DNA of 64,000 nt, taken from the NCBI RefSeq assembly GCF_003248515.1, contig NZ_QFOB01000005.1, forward strand, positions 124,001 to 188,000, given 5' to 3'. A program made the translations under genes and the position numbers. Positions 1 through 8,439 of the stretch are shown here, one piece after another. Position 1 is the stretch's first letter, and each line of letters begins with the position of its first letter. The notes under the pieces are model-generated. The model was not told the DNA's origin. It did not search any database and worked only from the letters and a program-made list of their open reading frames with translations. The stretch is from Sphingomonas sp. (GTDB lineage: Bacteria; Pseudomonadota; Alphaproteobacteria; Sphingomonadales; Sphingomonadaceae).

Positions 1-70
1 TATTCGACAGCGGTGATCGTTGCCTGATGGCGTGCCGCCATGCGCCCGCGTCGGCGGACGCTGAAAAGGC

Positions 71-619
71 TCATTCGCTGGCGAATAATTCCTTCTCGAT
101 CGCGCTCACCAGCGCATCGTCATCCGGCGCCGTATCCGGCGCGAAGCGCGCGACCGGCTCGCCATCCCGGCCGATCACGAACTTCTCGAAATTCCATAGC
201 ACTTCGGGCTGCGGATTCGGCGTCATGCCATAGCCTTCCAGTCGCGCCCGCATGCCGGCATCGTTCCGCGCCGCCGGAATGGCGGCCGTCAGCTCGCGAT
301 ACAGGGGATGCTTGTCCGGCCCCACCACGCCGATCTTCGAGAACATCGGAAAGGCCACGCCATAATTGGTCGTGCAGAAATCGAGGATCTCGCTGTCCGT
401 GCCCGGTTCCTGCGCCGCGAAATCGTTGGCCGGAAAGCCCAGCACGGCGAAGCCTTCGTCCTTATATTTGGCGTAGAGCCTCTCCAGCCCGTCATATTGC
501 GGCGTTAGCCCGCATTTGGAGGCGACGTTGACGATCAGCAGAACCTGGCCGGCATAATCGGCAAGGCTGGTCGTTTCGCCACTGATGGTCTTCAGCGGCA
601 CGTCCTGGATGGCGGTCAT
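71..619 (-). CDS. Glutathione peroxidase (Cys-type, thioredoxin fold)
   Basis: A 182-residue peroxidase that reduces hydrogen or organic peroxides at the expense of a thiol partner, presumably in the cytoplasm. The catalytic cysteine is Cys36 in the NVASKCGLTPQY motif (Cys, not selenocysteine). The QEPGT motif supplies the conserved Gln, and the LWNFEKF motif supplies the Trp-Asn pair, so the catalytic tetrad is complete. The usual NQF triplet reads NDF here. No signal peptide is seen. The start at 619 is preceded by a good GGAG ribosome site; an upstream in-frame start would add about 30 arginine-rich, unlikely residues. It is divergent from metZ, with about 100 bp for both promoters. Confidence 0.93.
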   Translation of the reverse strand: MTAIQDVPLKTISGETTSLADYAGQVLLIVNVASKCGLTPQYDGLERLYAKYKDEGFAVLGFPANDFAAQEPGTDSEILDFCTTNYGVAFPMFSKIGVVGPDKHPLYRELTAAIPAARNDAGMRARLEGYGMTPNPQPEVLWNFEKFVIGRDGEPVARFAPDTAPDDDALVSAIEKELFASE

Positions 620-720
620 CGGCGGATCTCCTTCACTGCCCGCTTCTGCCCGCTGCCTGCTACAAGTCAACGTCACCAAGCATTGACGGCGGGGGCGCGC
701 CCGCCGCAAAGGCTTGCTCC

Positions 721-1929
721 ATGAAAAGGAAGACCGGTCAGGATCGTTCGATCACCAGCAACTGGCGCCCCGCCACGCAGGCGGTGCGCGGCGGCACCGC
801 GCGTTCGGAATATGGCGAGACGAGCGAGGCGCTCTTCCTCACCTCGGGCTACACCTACGACAAGGCTGCCGATGCCGCCGCGCGCTTTGCCGGCGAACAG
901 CAGGGGATGACCTATTCGCGTCTCCAGAATCCCACCGTGGAGATGCTGGAACAGCGCATCGCCCTGATCGAGGGTGCCGAGGCCTGCCGCACGATGGCGA
1001 CAGGCATGGCCGCGATGACAGCCGCACTCCTGTGCCAGCTCAGCCAGGGCGATCATGTCGTCGCCGGTCGCGCCGCCTTCGGCTCGTGTCGCTGGCTCAC
1101 GGATACGCTGTTGCCGCGCTTCGGCATCGAGACGACGATCATCGATGCGCGCGATCCGGATCAGTGGGCGGATGCGGTGCGGCCGAACACGAAGGTGTTC
1201 TTCTTCGAGACGCCGGCCAATCCCACTCTGGATATCGTGGATCTGGCGGCCGTATGCGGCATCGCCCGCGATCGCGGCATCACCTCGATCGTGGACAATG
1301 CCTTTGCCACCCCGCTGCTCCAGCGGCCGATGGATTATGGCGCGGATATCGTCGCTTATTCCGCCACCAAGATGATGGACGGGCAGGGCCGCGTGCTCGC
1401 CGGCGCCGTATGCGGCACGACGGAGTTCGTCGAGAACACGCTTCTCTCCTTCACCCGCAATACCGGGCCGACTCTCTCCGCCTTCAATGCCTGGGTGGTG
1501 CTGAAGGGGATGGAGACGCTCGACCTGCGCATCCGCCGCCAGAGCGAGAATGCGCTGAAGGTCGCGACCTTCCTCGACAAGCGCGTGCCCGAATGCCTCT
1601 ATCCGGGGCTGGCCAGCCATCCGCAGCATGAGCTGGCCATGCGCCAGATGCAGGCGGGCGGCACGATCCTCGCCGTCAATCTCGATGGCGCGCGCGCGCA
1701 GGCGCATGGCCTGCTCGATGCGCTGGCCCTGATCGACATCTCCAACAATATCGGCGATTCCCGTTCGCTGATGACGCATCCCGCCTCCACCACCCATGCC
1801 GGCCTCAGTGCCGAGGTGCGCGAGGCGATGGGCGTTGGAGAGGGGATGTTGCGCCTGAACGTGGGTCTTGAGGATCCGGAGGATCTGATCGAGGATCTGG
1901 ATCGCGCGCTGGAGACGATCGGCCTGTGA
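721..1929 (+). CDS. metZ: O-succinylhomoserine sulfhydrylase
   Basis: A 402-residue PLP enzyme of the Cys/Met metabolism family that makes homocysteine from O-succinylhomoserine and sulfide, the direct-sulfhydrylation route to methionine. The PLP lysine is Lys217 in YSATKMMDGQGR, which is the MetZ-type signature rather than that of cystathionine gamma-synthase. The TYSRLQNPT motif near residue 65 and the SSLTHPASTTH-like element (here SLMTHPASTTH) near residue 345 are typical. The stop codon overlaps the GTG start of apaG, so the two are translationally coupled. A short GC hairpin lies at 688-705 in the leader, but I cannot assign it to a riboswitch family. Cystathionine gamma-lyase relatives are the alternative, less likely on the motif. 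Confidence 0.93.
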   Translation: MKRKTGQDRSITSNWRPATQAVRGGTARSEYGETSEALFLTSGYTYDKAADAAARFAGEQQGMTYSRLQNPTVEMLEQRIALIEGAEACRTMATGMAAMTAALLCQLSQGDHVVAGRAAFGSCRWLTDTLLPRFGIETTIIDARDPDQWADAVRPNTKVFFFETPANPTLDIVDLAAVCGIARDRGITSIVDNAFATPLLQRPMDYGADIVAYSATKMMDGQGRVLAGAVCGTTEFVENTLLSFTRNTGPTLSAFNAWVVLKGMETLDLRIRRQSENALKVATFLDKRVPECLYPGLASHPQHELAMRQMQAGGTILAVNLDGARAQAHGLLDALALIDISNNIGDSRSLMTHPASTTHAGLSAEVREAMGVGEGMLRLNVGLEDPEDLIEDLDRALETIGL

Positions 1930-2336
1930 CGACGCTCACGGATCTGCTTTTCCCCCATGTGGCGGAAACGCAGGGCGTGATCGTGCGCGTGTCCGTGAGC
2001 TTTCTCGCCGATCAGTCCCAGCCGGAGCGCGGCCGCTGGTTCTGGTCCTATCATATCCGCATCGAAAATGCGGGCGAGCAGCCGGTGCAGCTCGTCAGCC
2101 GTCGCTGGATCATCACCGATGGCCATGGTGCGCGCCATCGAGTGGAAGGCGATGGCGTGGTCGGCGCGCAGCCCGTCCTCGCGCCGGGCGAAAGCTATGA
2201 TTATGTCTCGGGCTGCCCGCTCGATACCGCGACCGGATCGATGGAGGGCACCTACCGGATGGTCTGGGCGGATGGCGATACGTTCGATGCGCGTATCCCG
2301 CGTTTCGCGCTGGTCGGTTCGGTCGGCGCGGAATAA
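1926..2336 (+). CDS. apaG: ApaG domain protein
   Basis: A 136-residue single-domain ApaG protein (fibronectin-III-like beta sandwich). The family is linked by phenotype to Co2+/Mg2+ efflux and Ap4A levels in enterobacteria; its biochemical activity remains unclear. The diagnostic motifs are FWSYHIRIEN, LVSRRWIITDGHG and the PGESYDYVSGCPL turn, followed by GSMEGTYRM. It starts with GTG overlapping the metZ stop (GTGA arrangement) and is followed 11 bp later by a LysR regulator, so the three form one transcription unit. MetZ-ApaG adjacency is often seen in alphaproteobacteria and gives no direct functional clue. Confidence 0.92.
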   Translation: MTTLTDLLFPHVAETQGVIVRVSVSFLADQSQPERGRWFWSYHIRIENAGEQPVQLVSRRWIITDGHGARHRVEGDGVVGAQPVLAPGESYDYVSGCPLDTATGSMEGTYRMVWADGDTFDARIPRFALVGSVGAE

Positions 2337-2347
2337 GGCCGCCTGCG

Positions 2348-3139
2348 ATGAAGCGGACGCACCTGCCCCTTAACGCGCTGCGCGTGCTGGATGCCGCCGC
2401 GCGCCATCTTTCCTTCACCCGCGCGGCCGATGAGCTTGCGGTGACGCCGGCCGCCGTCGGCCAGCAGATCCGCGCGCTGGAGGAAACGCTGGGCGTTGTC
2501 CTCTTCCGCCGCACTGCCAAGGGACTGGAGCTGACGCCGGAAGGCGGCGCCGGGCTGGAGCCGCTGCGCCGTGGTTTCCTCGAATTCGAGGAAGCAGTGC
2601 GGGCGATGCAGGCGGGCCAGACCTCGAAGACGCTGACGATCGCGGCACCGCGCGATTTCACGGCGAAATGGCTGGCGCCACGCCTCGCCCTGTATGGCCG
2701 CACCGATCCCGAGCTGCGCTTCAAGCTCGTCGCGGCGGATGAGGGCCTCGATTTCACCGAAGCCAATCTCGATCTCGCCGTCTGCCTTGCCGTCACGAAG
2801 GGCGAGCATGAGGGCGTGACGGTGGGCGGCACCGATTATGTGACGGTCGCGGCGCCCGATGGCGGCATGGACGAGCCGATCGGCTGGCCGGGCTCGCCGG
2901 ATGCCCAGGCAGAGCCGCTCCTGTCCGTCGCCGATGCGGGGCTCGCCATCGATGCCGCCACGGCGGGTTTCGGCCGGGCGACCGTTCCGGCCCTGCTGGC
3001 GGCGGCCGACATCGCCGCCGGCCGTGTGATCGAGGCGGGGCGCGTCACCTCGGATCAGGCCTACTGGCTTGTCGCGCCTGTGCCGCAGTGGCGCCAGAAG
3101 AAGGTCAAGGCGCTGGTCGCCGCGCTCACCGCGGCCTGA
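2348..3139 (+). CDS. LysR-family transcriptional regulator (GcvA-like, short)
   Basis: A 263-residue regulator. The N-terminal winged helix-turn-helix spans about residues 5-65 (LNALRVLDAAARHLSFTRAA, then the recognition helix with VTPAAVGQQIRALEE), typical of the GcvA/AmpR branch. The effector-binding domain follows from about residue 90 but is 30-40 residues shorter than usual, with a compressed second lobe (residues 170-260). It lies 11 bp after apaG in the same direction, so it may control the metZ-apaG unit it belongs to, although LysR regulators usually act on divergent genes. The ligand cannot be predicted from the sequence. Confidence 0.88.
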   Translation: MKRTHLPLNALRVLDAAARHLSFTRAADELAVTPAAVGQQIRALEETLGVVLFRRTAKGLELTPEGGAGLEPLRRGFLEFEEAVRAMQAGQTSKTLTIAAPRDFTAKWLAPRLALYGRTDPELRFKLVAADEGLDFTEANLDLAVCLAVTKGEHEGVTVGGTDYVTVAAPDGGMDEPIGWPGSPDAQAEPLLSVADAGLAIDAATAGFGRATVPALLAAADIAAGRVIEAGRVTSDQAYWLVAPVPQWRQKKVKALVAALTAA

Positions 3140-3187
3140 TCCCGCCGGCCTTCCGACTGCGATCGTCTTCCGGCCGTCCGGGGCCTC

Positions 3188-5167
3188 TCAGGCGTCGATC
3201 GCTTCCTCGTCCAGCGCGCTGGCATTGGCCTGAATGAAGGCGAAGCGGTGCTCCGGATTCTTGCCCATCAGCCGATCGACCAGATCGCGCACCACCGCGC
3301 GCTCCTCATATTCCTGCGGCAGCGTGATGCGCACCAGCGTCCGCGTCCGCGTGTCCATCGTCGTCTCGCGCAGCTGCTGCGGATTCATCTCGCCCAGGCC
3401 CTTGAAGCGCGCGACTTCCACCTTCTTGCCCTTGAACTCCTTTGCCTCGATCTCGGCGCGCTGGGCGTCATCCTGTGCGTAGAGGCTCTTGCCGCCGGCC
3501 GTGAGCCGGTAGAGCGGCGGCTGGGCGAGGAAGATGCGGCCGTCCCGCACGATCGCCGCCATTTCCTGGAAGAAGAAGGTCATCAGCAGGGTGGCGATAT
3601 GCGCGCCGTCCACGTCGGCGTCGGTCATGATGATGATGCGTTCGTAGCGGAGCGCCGCCGGATCGCATTTGTCGCGCGTGCCGCAGCCCAGCGCCAGCGT
3701 GAGATCCGCGATTTCCTGGTTGGCGGTCACCTTGGCGCTGGCGGCGGAAGCCACGTTCAGGATCTTGCCCCGGATCGGCAGGATCGCCTGCGTCTTGCGA
3801 TCGCGCGCCTGCTTGGCGGAACCGCCCGCGCTATCGCCTTCGACGATGAACAGTTCGGTGCCGGCGGGATCGTCATTCGCGCAATCGGTGAGCTTGCCGG
3901 GCAGGCGTACCTTGCGGCCGGACGTGGCCGTCTTGCGCTTCACCTCGCGCTCGGCCTTGCGGCGGAGGCGATCGTCCATCCGATCCAGCACGAAGCCGAG
4001 CAGGGATTTACCCCGGTCCATATTGTCCGAAAGGAAATGGTCGACATGATCGCGCACGGCATTTTCCACGAGGCGCGCGGCCTCGGGGCTGGTCAGGCGA
4101 TCCTTGGTCTGGCTCTGGAATTGCGGATCGCGGATGAAGACGGAGAGCATCAGTTCGATCTCGGAGGTCACGTCCTCCGGCGCGATATCCTTGGCCTTCT
4201 TGTTGCCGACGAGTTCGCCGAAGCTGCGCACCGCCTTCACCAGCGCCGCGCGCAACCCCTGTTCGTGCGTGCCGCCATCGGGGGTGGGGATGGTGTTGCA
4301 ATAATAGCTGTAGCTGCCGTCCGAATGGAGCGGCCAGGCCACGGCCCATTCGACCGAGCCCTGCCCATCGGGAAATTCCTGCCGCCCCATGAAGGGCTCG
4401 GCCGTGGCGCAGGCACGCTCGCCCAGCTGCTCCTTCAGATGATCGGCCAGGCCGCCGGGGAACTGAAACACCGCTTCGGGCGGCGTATCGTCACCGATCA
4501 GGCTGGGATCGCAGCGCCAGCGTATTTCGACGCCCGCATAGAGATAGGCCTTGGAACGGGCGAGCCGATAGAGCCGCGTCGGCTTGAAGCGCATCGCCTC
4601 GCCGAAGATTTCGGTGTCCGGCGTGAAGGAAACGCTGGTGCCCCGCCGGTTCTGCGTCTGGCCGACCACCTCGAGGGCGGAGGTGGGGACGCCACGCGCA
4701 TAGGTCTGGCGGTAGACCTGTTTTTCCCGTGCCACCTCGATCACGAGATCGGAAGACAGCGCGTTCACCACGCTGCTGCCCACGCCATGCAGGCCGCCGG
4801 ACGTATTATACGCTTTGCCCGAAAATTTGCCGCCCGAATGGAGCGTCGTCAGGATCACCTCGAGCGCGGACTTGCCCGGATGCTTGGGATGTTCGTCAAT
4901 GGGGATGCCGCGCCCATTGTCGACCACGGTGAAGCGATTGCCCGGCGCCAGCGTCACTTCGATGCGGTTGGCGTGGCCCGCGACCGCCTCGTCCATCGCA
5001 TTGTCGAGCACTTCGGCTGCCAGATGGTGGAAGGCACGCTCGTCGATGCCGCCAATATACATGCCCGGCCGGCGGCGAACCGGCTCCAGCCCCTCCAGAA
5101 CCTCGATCGAGGAGGCGTCGTAGGTGGCGGTCGTCCGGGAGGAGGATGCGAAGAGATCGTCGGCCAT
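3188..5167 (-). CDS. parE: DNA topoisomerase IV subunit B
   Basis: The 659-residue ATPase subunit of topoisomerase IV, which decatenates daughter chromosomes with ParC. The GHKL ATPase domain is N-terminal (EVLDNAMDEA, VVDNGRGIPIDEHP and GGLHGVGSSVVNALS motifs), followed by the transducer domain. The Toprim domain is near residues 440-520 (IVEGDSAGGSA, DADVDGAHI). The C terminus ends soon after the RFKGLGEMNP motif, without the long insert seen in many GyrB proteins, so ParE is preferred over GyrB. It converges with the LysR gene, with under 50 bp between the stops. Its start lies divergently from nothing; the next gene upstream is about 130 bp away on the same strand. Confidence 0.96.
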   Translation of the reverse strand: MADDLFASSSRTTATYDASSIEVLEGLEPVRRRPGMYIGGIDERAFHHLAAEVLDNAMDEAVAGHANRIEVTLAPGNRFTVVDNGRGIPIDEHPKHPGKSALEVILTTLHSGGKFSGKAYNTSGGLHGVGSSVVNALSSDLVIEVAREKQVYRQTYARGVPTSALEVVGQTQNRRGTSVSFTPDTEIFGEAMRFKPTRLYRLARSKAYLYAGVEIRWRCDPSLIGDDTPPEAVFQFPGGLADHLKEQLGERACATAEPFMGRQEFPDGQGSVEWAVAWPLHSDGSYSYYCNTIPTPDGGTHEQGLRAALVKAVRSFGELVGNKKAKDIAPEDVTSEIELMLSVFIRDPQFQSQTKDRLTSPEAARLVENAVRDHVDHFLSDNMDRGKSLLGFVLDRMDDRLRRKAEREVKRKTATSGRKVRLPGKLTDCANDDPAGTELFIVEGDSAGGSAKQARDRKTQAILPIRGKILNVASAASAKVTANQEIADLTLALGCGTRDKCDPAALRYERIIIMTDADVDGAHIATLLMTFFFQEMAAIVRDGRIFLAQPPLYRLTAGGKSLYAQDDAQRAEIEAKEFKGKKVEVARFKGLGEMNPQQLRETTMDTRTRTLVRITLPQEYEERAVVRDLVDRLMGKNPEHRFAFIQANASALDEEAIDA

Positions 5168-5296
5168 GTGCCCGATGATTAGCGTGTGCCGAGCGGCCTG
5201 TCAGCATGGGCGCGCATGGCCGGGGTCGCGGCCTCATGGAGATCCGTCCCACCCCTCATGTCGAGCTGGATGCGGGCCGGGGTGAGGTCCCCGATC

Positions 5297-5758
5297 TTAA
5301 TCGGGCTTCCTGCCGAGCCCGGCTTTGGCCCGGCGGATTTCCTCCTGCCGCATCGGCATGGAATCGATCGTCGCCTGCAATCTCTTCTCGTCGAGCGGCG
5401 TGGGGGAATCGATTGCGATATGGCCGGATTTGCCGATCAGCAGCGCGCGGAAGCGTTCGGGGGCTGCCCGGAAGCGGCGGCGCAGCTTCAGATCCTGATC
5501 GTGCGCGCCGATCACTTTGCCTTCGGCCACCTGCACCAGCACGAGATCGCGCGCTGCGGCACCCGCTGCGAAACGCGCCATGATCCGGCGTTGCGTCTCC
5601 AACTGGCCATCACGCATCGAAGGGGCGAAGACGAGCAGCACGCGATTATGCTGGCTCATCCCCGCGACCGAGCGGAGATCCTCCTCGGCCGCGACGGCTG
5701 GCGCGCCGATCGCGAGCGCCGCCACAAGGATCAGGATCGGGCCAGAAAAACGGCGCAT
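5297..5758 (-). CDS. DUF4174 family exported protein
   Basis: A 153-residue protein with a clear signal peptide (MRRFSGPILILVAALAIGAPAVAA, given here by its hydrophobic core at residues 7-20 and an AVA-A cleavage site). The mature part looks like the DUF4174 family: a thioredoxin-like alpha/beta domain with RVLLVFAPS near residue 40, LVLVQVAEGKVIG near residue 80, and ALLIGKSGHIAI near residue 115. No CxxC motif is present, so it is not an oxidoreductase. The in-frame alternative ATG at 5785 would add nine residues; the start at 5758 gives the cleaner signal peptide. The function of the family is unknown. Confidence 0.75.
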   Translation of the reverse strand: MRRFSGPILILVAALAIGAPAVAAEEDLRSVAGMSQHNRVLLVFAPSMRDGQLETQRRIMARFAAGAAARDLVLVQVAEGKVIGAHDQDLKLRRRFRAAPERFRALLIGKSGHIAIDSPTPLDEKRLQATIDSMPMRQEEIRRAKAGLGRKPD

Positions 5759-5846
5759 CCCGGCGGAACGCCGGAATGCCTCCATATATCCGCCGTCCCG
5801 CCGCCCGCGCATGTCCAGCACGAGCGGGAGGCGGTCGGCAGCTGTC

Positions 5847-6533
5847 TCAGCGGACGCGCGGGCCGCCATAGGGGAGCGGCGGCGGCGGGCGACGGTCACG
5901 ACGCGGCAACTGTGCCTGATAGGCGACCGAGCAATGATCGAGGCAATAAGGGAAGCCAGGGTTCACCGCATTGCCGCAGAAATGGAAATCGGGCTCGCCG
6001 GGGTGGCCGAGCGGCCACTTGCAGATCCGGTCGTTCAGATCGAGCAAAGATGTCTTGTCCGCCATCTCCGCCGAAGGCTTGGCGGGGACGAGGCGGCGCG
6101 GCGGCGCGGGCGGGATGGGGGCCTGCTGCTCATGCGGATTCTGGCGGGTGAAGCCGCCGGGGCCGATCGAACGGAGGACAGGCTCATCGCGTGCTGGCGC
6201 CGCGGGCGGCACGATCGGCGCCATCGGAGCCGCGGTCGGCGCCGGCGCGGCTGGAGCGGGGGCTGTGGGTGCCGCGACCGTCACGGGCGGCGGCGGGGGC
6301 GCGGGCGGCGCCTCGCGCACGACAGGATCCGGCGTGGGAGCGGCAGCGGCGGGCGCCGGCGCGGCATCGGTGGGCTTCACCGGCGACGGGCGCGATTGCA
6401 GGCCCAGGCGGTGGGCCTTTCCGATCACGGCATTGCGGCTCACGCCGCCGAGGCTTTCGGCGATCTGGCTGGCCGTCATCCCGGCCTCCCACATCTGCTT
6501 CAGCCGGTCGATACGCTCGTCGGTCCACGACAT
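5847..6533 (-). CDS. gcrA: Cell-cycle regulator GcrA
   Basis: A 228-residue GcrA protein, an alphaproteobacterial sigma70-associated transcription factor that responds to CcrM-methylated GANTC sites. The N-terminal DNA-binding helix-turn-helix is diagnostic: it starts MSWTDERIDRLKQMW, followed by SASQIAESLG-type and SRNAVIGKAHRLGL motifs (residues 1-46). The C-terminal domain (about residues 160-215) has DLNDRICKWPLGHPGEPDFHFCG and a second cysteine/histidine patch (PYCLDHCSVAY) typical of the RNA-polymerase-contacting domain. The linker (residues 55-150) is unusually rich in Ala and Pro. It is divergent from the ABC permease with a 70 bp intergenic gap. Confidence 0.95.
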   Translation of the reverse strand: MSWTDERIDRLKQMWEAGMTASQIAESLGGVSRNAVIGKAHRLGLQSRPSPVKPTDAAPAPAAAAPTPDPVVREAPPAPPPPPVTVAAPTAPAPAAPAPTAAPMAPIVPPAAPARDEPVLRSIGPGGFTRQNPHEQQAPIPPAPPRRLVPAKPSAEMADKTSLLDLNDRICKWPLGHPGEPDFHFCGNAVNPGFPYCLDHCSVAYQAQLPRRDRRPPPPLPYGGPRVR

Positions 6534-6604
6534 GGCACTCAGTTCCTCATCACGTCATTCACGGGGCGCTTGCCGCGCCGCGGCGCGGGGACTAGGCGAA
6601 AGCC

Positions 6605-7429
6605 ATGGCCACCCCGCTGGATAAAAGTCATCACGCCCCCGGAGAACCGGTGATCCCGACGATCAACTGGGGGGGATTGCGCGCGCTGTATGTGAAGGAG
6701 GTGCGCCGGTTCTTCAAGGTGCAACTGCAGACGATCTGGGCGCCGGCCTTTTCCGCGCTGCTTTTGCTGATGGTTTTCTCCATCGCGTTCGGGCGCGGCG
6801 GCAATGCCGTGATGGGCTTTCCCTTCGCTACCTTCGCCGCGCCGGGCCTCATCATGATGGCGATGCTGCAGAACAGCTTCGCCAATGCCAGCTTCTCGCT
6901 GATGGTGGGCAAGATGCAGGGCACCATCATCGATTATCTGATGCCGCCGCTCTCCAATGCGGAATTGCTGGCGGCGCTGGCCGGAGCCGCGATCACGCGC
7001 GCGCTGCTGGTGGGGGTGGTCGTGTGGCTGGCGATGCTGCTTTGGCCGGGCGGCGCGGTCTTCCCGATCCACCCGCTCGCGGTGATCTGGTTCGCGGTTG
7101 GCGGCGCTGCGATGATGGCCTTTTTCGGCGTAATCGTTTCGATCTGGGCGGAGAAGTTCGATCACAACGCCACGATCACCAATTTTGTGGTCCAGCCGCT
7201 GTCGCTGCTCTCCGGCACCTTCTATTCGATCGAGGGGCTGCACGGCATCTTCCGGGCGATCAGCCACGCCAACCCCTTTTTCTATGTCATTTCGGGTTTC
7301 CGTTACGGTTTTCTCGGCCAGACGGATTCGCCCGTGCTGACGGGCGGCATCCTGCTGCTGGTGATCGATATCGTGCTGGCGGCCATCTGCTATGCGATGC
7401 TTCGATCCGGCTACAAGCTGAAGAACTGA
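6605..7429 (+). CDS. ABC-2 type transporter permease
   Basis: A 274-residue inner-membrane permease of the ABC-2 (polysaccharide/drug export) superfamily with about six transmembrane segments. A short N-terminal cytoplasmic segment (GLRALYVKEVRRFFKVQ) precedes the first helix, and the C-terminal part carries the typical QPLSLLSGTFYSIE and NPFFYVISGFRYG motifs of the ABC2_membrane family. The partner ATPase is not in this window, so it must be encoded elsewhere, which is common for such single-permease genes in sphingomonads. The substrate is unknown. The start at 6605 gives a 22-residue hydrophilic leader. Confidence 0.88.
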   Translation: MATPLDKSHHAPGEPVIPTINWGGLRALYVKEVRRFFKVQLQTIWAPAFSALLLLMVFSIAFGRGGNAVMGFPFATFAAPGLIMMAMLQNSFANASFSLMVGKMQGTIIDYLMPPLSNAELLAALAGAAITRALLVGVVVWLAMLLWPGGAVFPIHPLAVIWFAVGGAAMMAFFGVIVSIWAEKFDHNATITNFVVQPLSLLSGTFYSIEGLHGIFRAISHANPFFYVISGFRYGFLGQTDSPVLTGGILLLVIDIVLAAICYAMLRSGYKLKN

Positions 7430-7480
7430 ACGGCGCTTCCGACGGGATGGTCAGGCGCCGGCCCACGAAGCCCGCTCATG

Positions 7481-7512
7481 AAAAAGCCCGGAGCGCTCCT
7501 GCGCCCCGGGCT
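7481..7512 (-). terminator. Rho-independent terminator of the 7.6 kb DUF465 gene
   Basis: A 12-bp GC-rich stem with one mismatch (7485-7496 pairing with 7501-7512, loop TCCT). Read on the minus strand it is followed by five T residues (7485-7481). It sits 30 bp after the stop of the minus-strand DUF465 gene and between two convergent genes. Confidence 0.8.
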
Positions 7513-7541
7513 CTGCGACATCAGAATGTCATCGTCCGATT

Positions 7542-7700
7542 CTAGGTCAGTCGGGCAATGGCTTCTTTCAGCTTGAGCTTCTGTTTCTTGAGCGCGTGAA
7601 TGACGATCTCATCCGGCCGGGGCCTACTGGTCTCCGACGTGATCCGTGCGTCGAGCAGGGCATGCTTGGCGATCAGGGCTTGGGAATGGGAATCGGTCAT
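7542..7700 (-). CDS. YdcH/DUF465 family small protein
   Basis: A 52-residue protein. Its C-terminal half, EIVIHALKKQKLKLKEAIARL, is the charged amphipathic helix typical of DUF465 (YdcH) proteins, which form a short helical hairpin; their role is unknown. The start codon at 7698-7700 is preceded by an excellent GGAGGAG ribosome site. The gene ends just before a clear intrinsic terminator. It is divergent from a second DUF465 gene (7869-8066), so the pair shares about 170 bp of upstream DNA. Confidence 0.85.
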   Translation of the reverse strand: MTDSHSQALIAKHALLDARITSETSRPRPDEIVIHALKKQKLKLKEAIARLT

Positions 7701-7791
7701 CGACTCACTCCTCCTTCACTGGGGGGATGGGAAGTTAATCACGGATCGGGCCGCCTGTCTTGATGGCAATGCGTTAACCGGCGGAGCGTGC

Positions 7792-7807
7792 AGGGATCGC
7801 CTTGAGC
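7792..7807. repeat. 16-bp direct repeat, copy 1
   Basis: The sequence AGGGATCGCCTTGAGC here is repeated exactly at 8417-8432. Each copy lies upstream of a small plus-strand gene (61 bp before the DUF465 start; 7 bp before the DUF5818-like start). A short hairpin GGACGT-CCTA-ACGTCC follows this copy at 7814-7829. It may be a duplicated 5' leader or a remnant of a common ancestral gene end. Confidence 0.5.
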
Positions 7808-7868
7808 GAAGCCCGTGGACGTCCTAACGTCCGGCTGCCGCAGGGCGGCTTCGGGGGATTGCGTGCAT

Positions 7869-8066
7869 ATGGACGAAGCCGACATCATCCGGCGGATCGG
7901 CGAACTCCGGCAGGAGCATCGCGATCTGGATGCGGCGATCGATGCGCTCGCTTTCTCGTCCTCCACTGATCAGATGCAGATTGCGCGCCTCAAGAAGCGC
8001 AAGCTGAGACTGAAGGATGAGGTGGCGGCGCTCGAGGATCTGCTGATCCCCGATATCATCGCCTGA
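7869..8066 (+). CDS. YdcH/DUF465 family small protein
   Basis: A 65-residue DUF465-like protein predicted to form a helical hairpin: helix one is ADIIRRIGELRQEHRDLDAAIDAL and helix two is QIARLKKRKLRLKDEVAALEDLL (described here by residues 3-26 and 34-56). LKKRKLRLKDE is the family signature. The start at 7869 has a GGGGGA ribosome site about ten bases upstream; an upstream in-frame start would add non-conserved residues. It is divergent from another DUF465 gene. Family function is unknown. Confidence 0.83.
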   Translation: MDEADIIRRIGELRQEHRDLDAAIDALAFSSSTDQMQIARLKKRKLRLKDEVAALEDLLIPDIIA

Positions 8067-8098
8067 GCGATCGGAACCTTTCGTCCGTGGCGCGGCCC

Positions 8099-8278
8099 TC
8101 AGCTTGCCGGAGACGCGGGTGTCTTCTTCGCCTGGCCGAATTTGTCGAGCAGCCCGCCGGCCGCCGTCTTCAGCTTTTCGCGCCGTGCGGGGCTGGCGAG
8201 CACGGCTGCCGCCGTCGCGCCGAGCGCGAGCCATCCGAACGTGGTGAGGCCGGGTTTCTGGGATGCGTTGCTGGCCAT
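8099..8278 (-). CDS. Small single-pass membrane protein, probable general stress gene
   Basis: A 59-residue protein with one transmembrane helix (FGWLALGATAAAVLAS, about residues 13-28), followed by a basic amphipathic tail (REKLKTAAGGLLDKFGQAKK), a layout similar to YtxH/CsbD-type stress peptides. I do not recognise a named family. The start at 8278 was chosen because AAGGAG lies nine bases upstream; two further in-frame ATGs lie at 8284 and 8296. About 25 bp upstream is a sequence matching the EcfG general stress promoter, which supports both the gene and its regulation. Confidence 0.62.
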   Translation of the reverse strand: MASNASQKPGLTTFGWLALGATAAAVLASPARREKLKTAAGGLLDKFGQAKKTPASPAS

Positions 8279-8303
8279 GATCATCGTCTCCTTCATGGGT
8301 TCG

Positions 8304-8328
8304 AACCGGCCGCCGCCTCGTCCGTTCC
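8304..8328 (-). promoter_or_regulatory. Putative EcfG (general stress) promoter
   Basis: On the minus strand the sequence reads GGAAC, 17 bases, GTT, which matches the alphaproteobacterial EcfG sigma-factor consensus (GGAAC-N16/17-GTT). The -10 element lies about 25 bases before the start codon at 8278, leaving a short leader with the ribosome site. The match is exact in both elements, but such short motifs can occur by chance. Confidence 0.55.
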
Positions 8329-8416
8329 CCGCTTCGTCGCATGGATGCGGCGGTTCGTTGGAGACACCCGAAAGGCATTCGGCCGAAAGGAGCCCGGCGT
8401 TCCTTCAATCCGCAGA

Positions 8417-8432
8417 GGGATCGCCTTGAGCA
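8417..8432. repeat. 16-bp direct repeat, copy 2
   Basis: The second exact copy of AGGGATCGCCTTGAGC (first copy at 7792-7807), ending 7 bp before the start of the small gene at 8440. Confidence 0.5.
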
Positions 8433-8439
8433 AAAGGCC

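Noticed and set aside
660..720. Possible SAM-II type riboswitch upstream of metZ
   Set aside because: Only a simple GC hairpin (688-705) is seen; the conserved pseudoknot sequences of SAM-II are absent.
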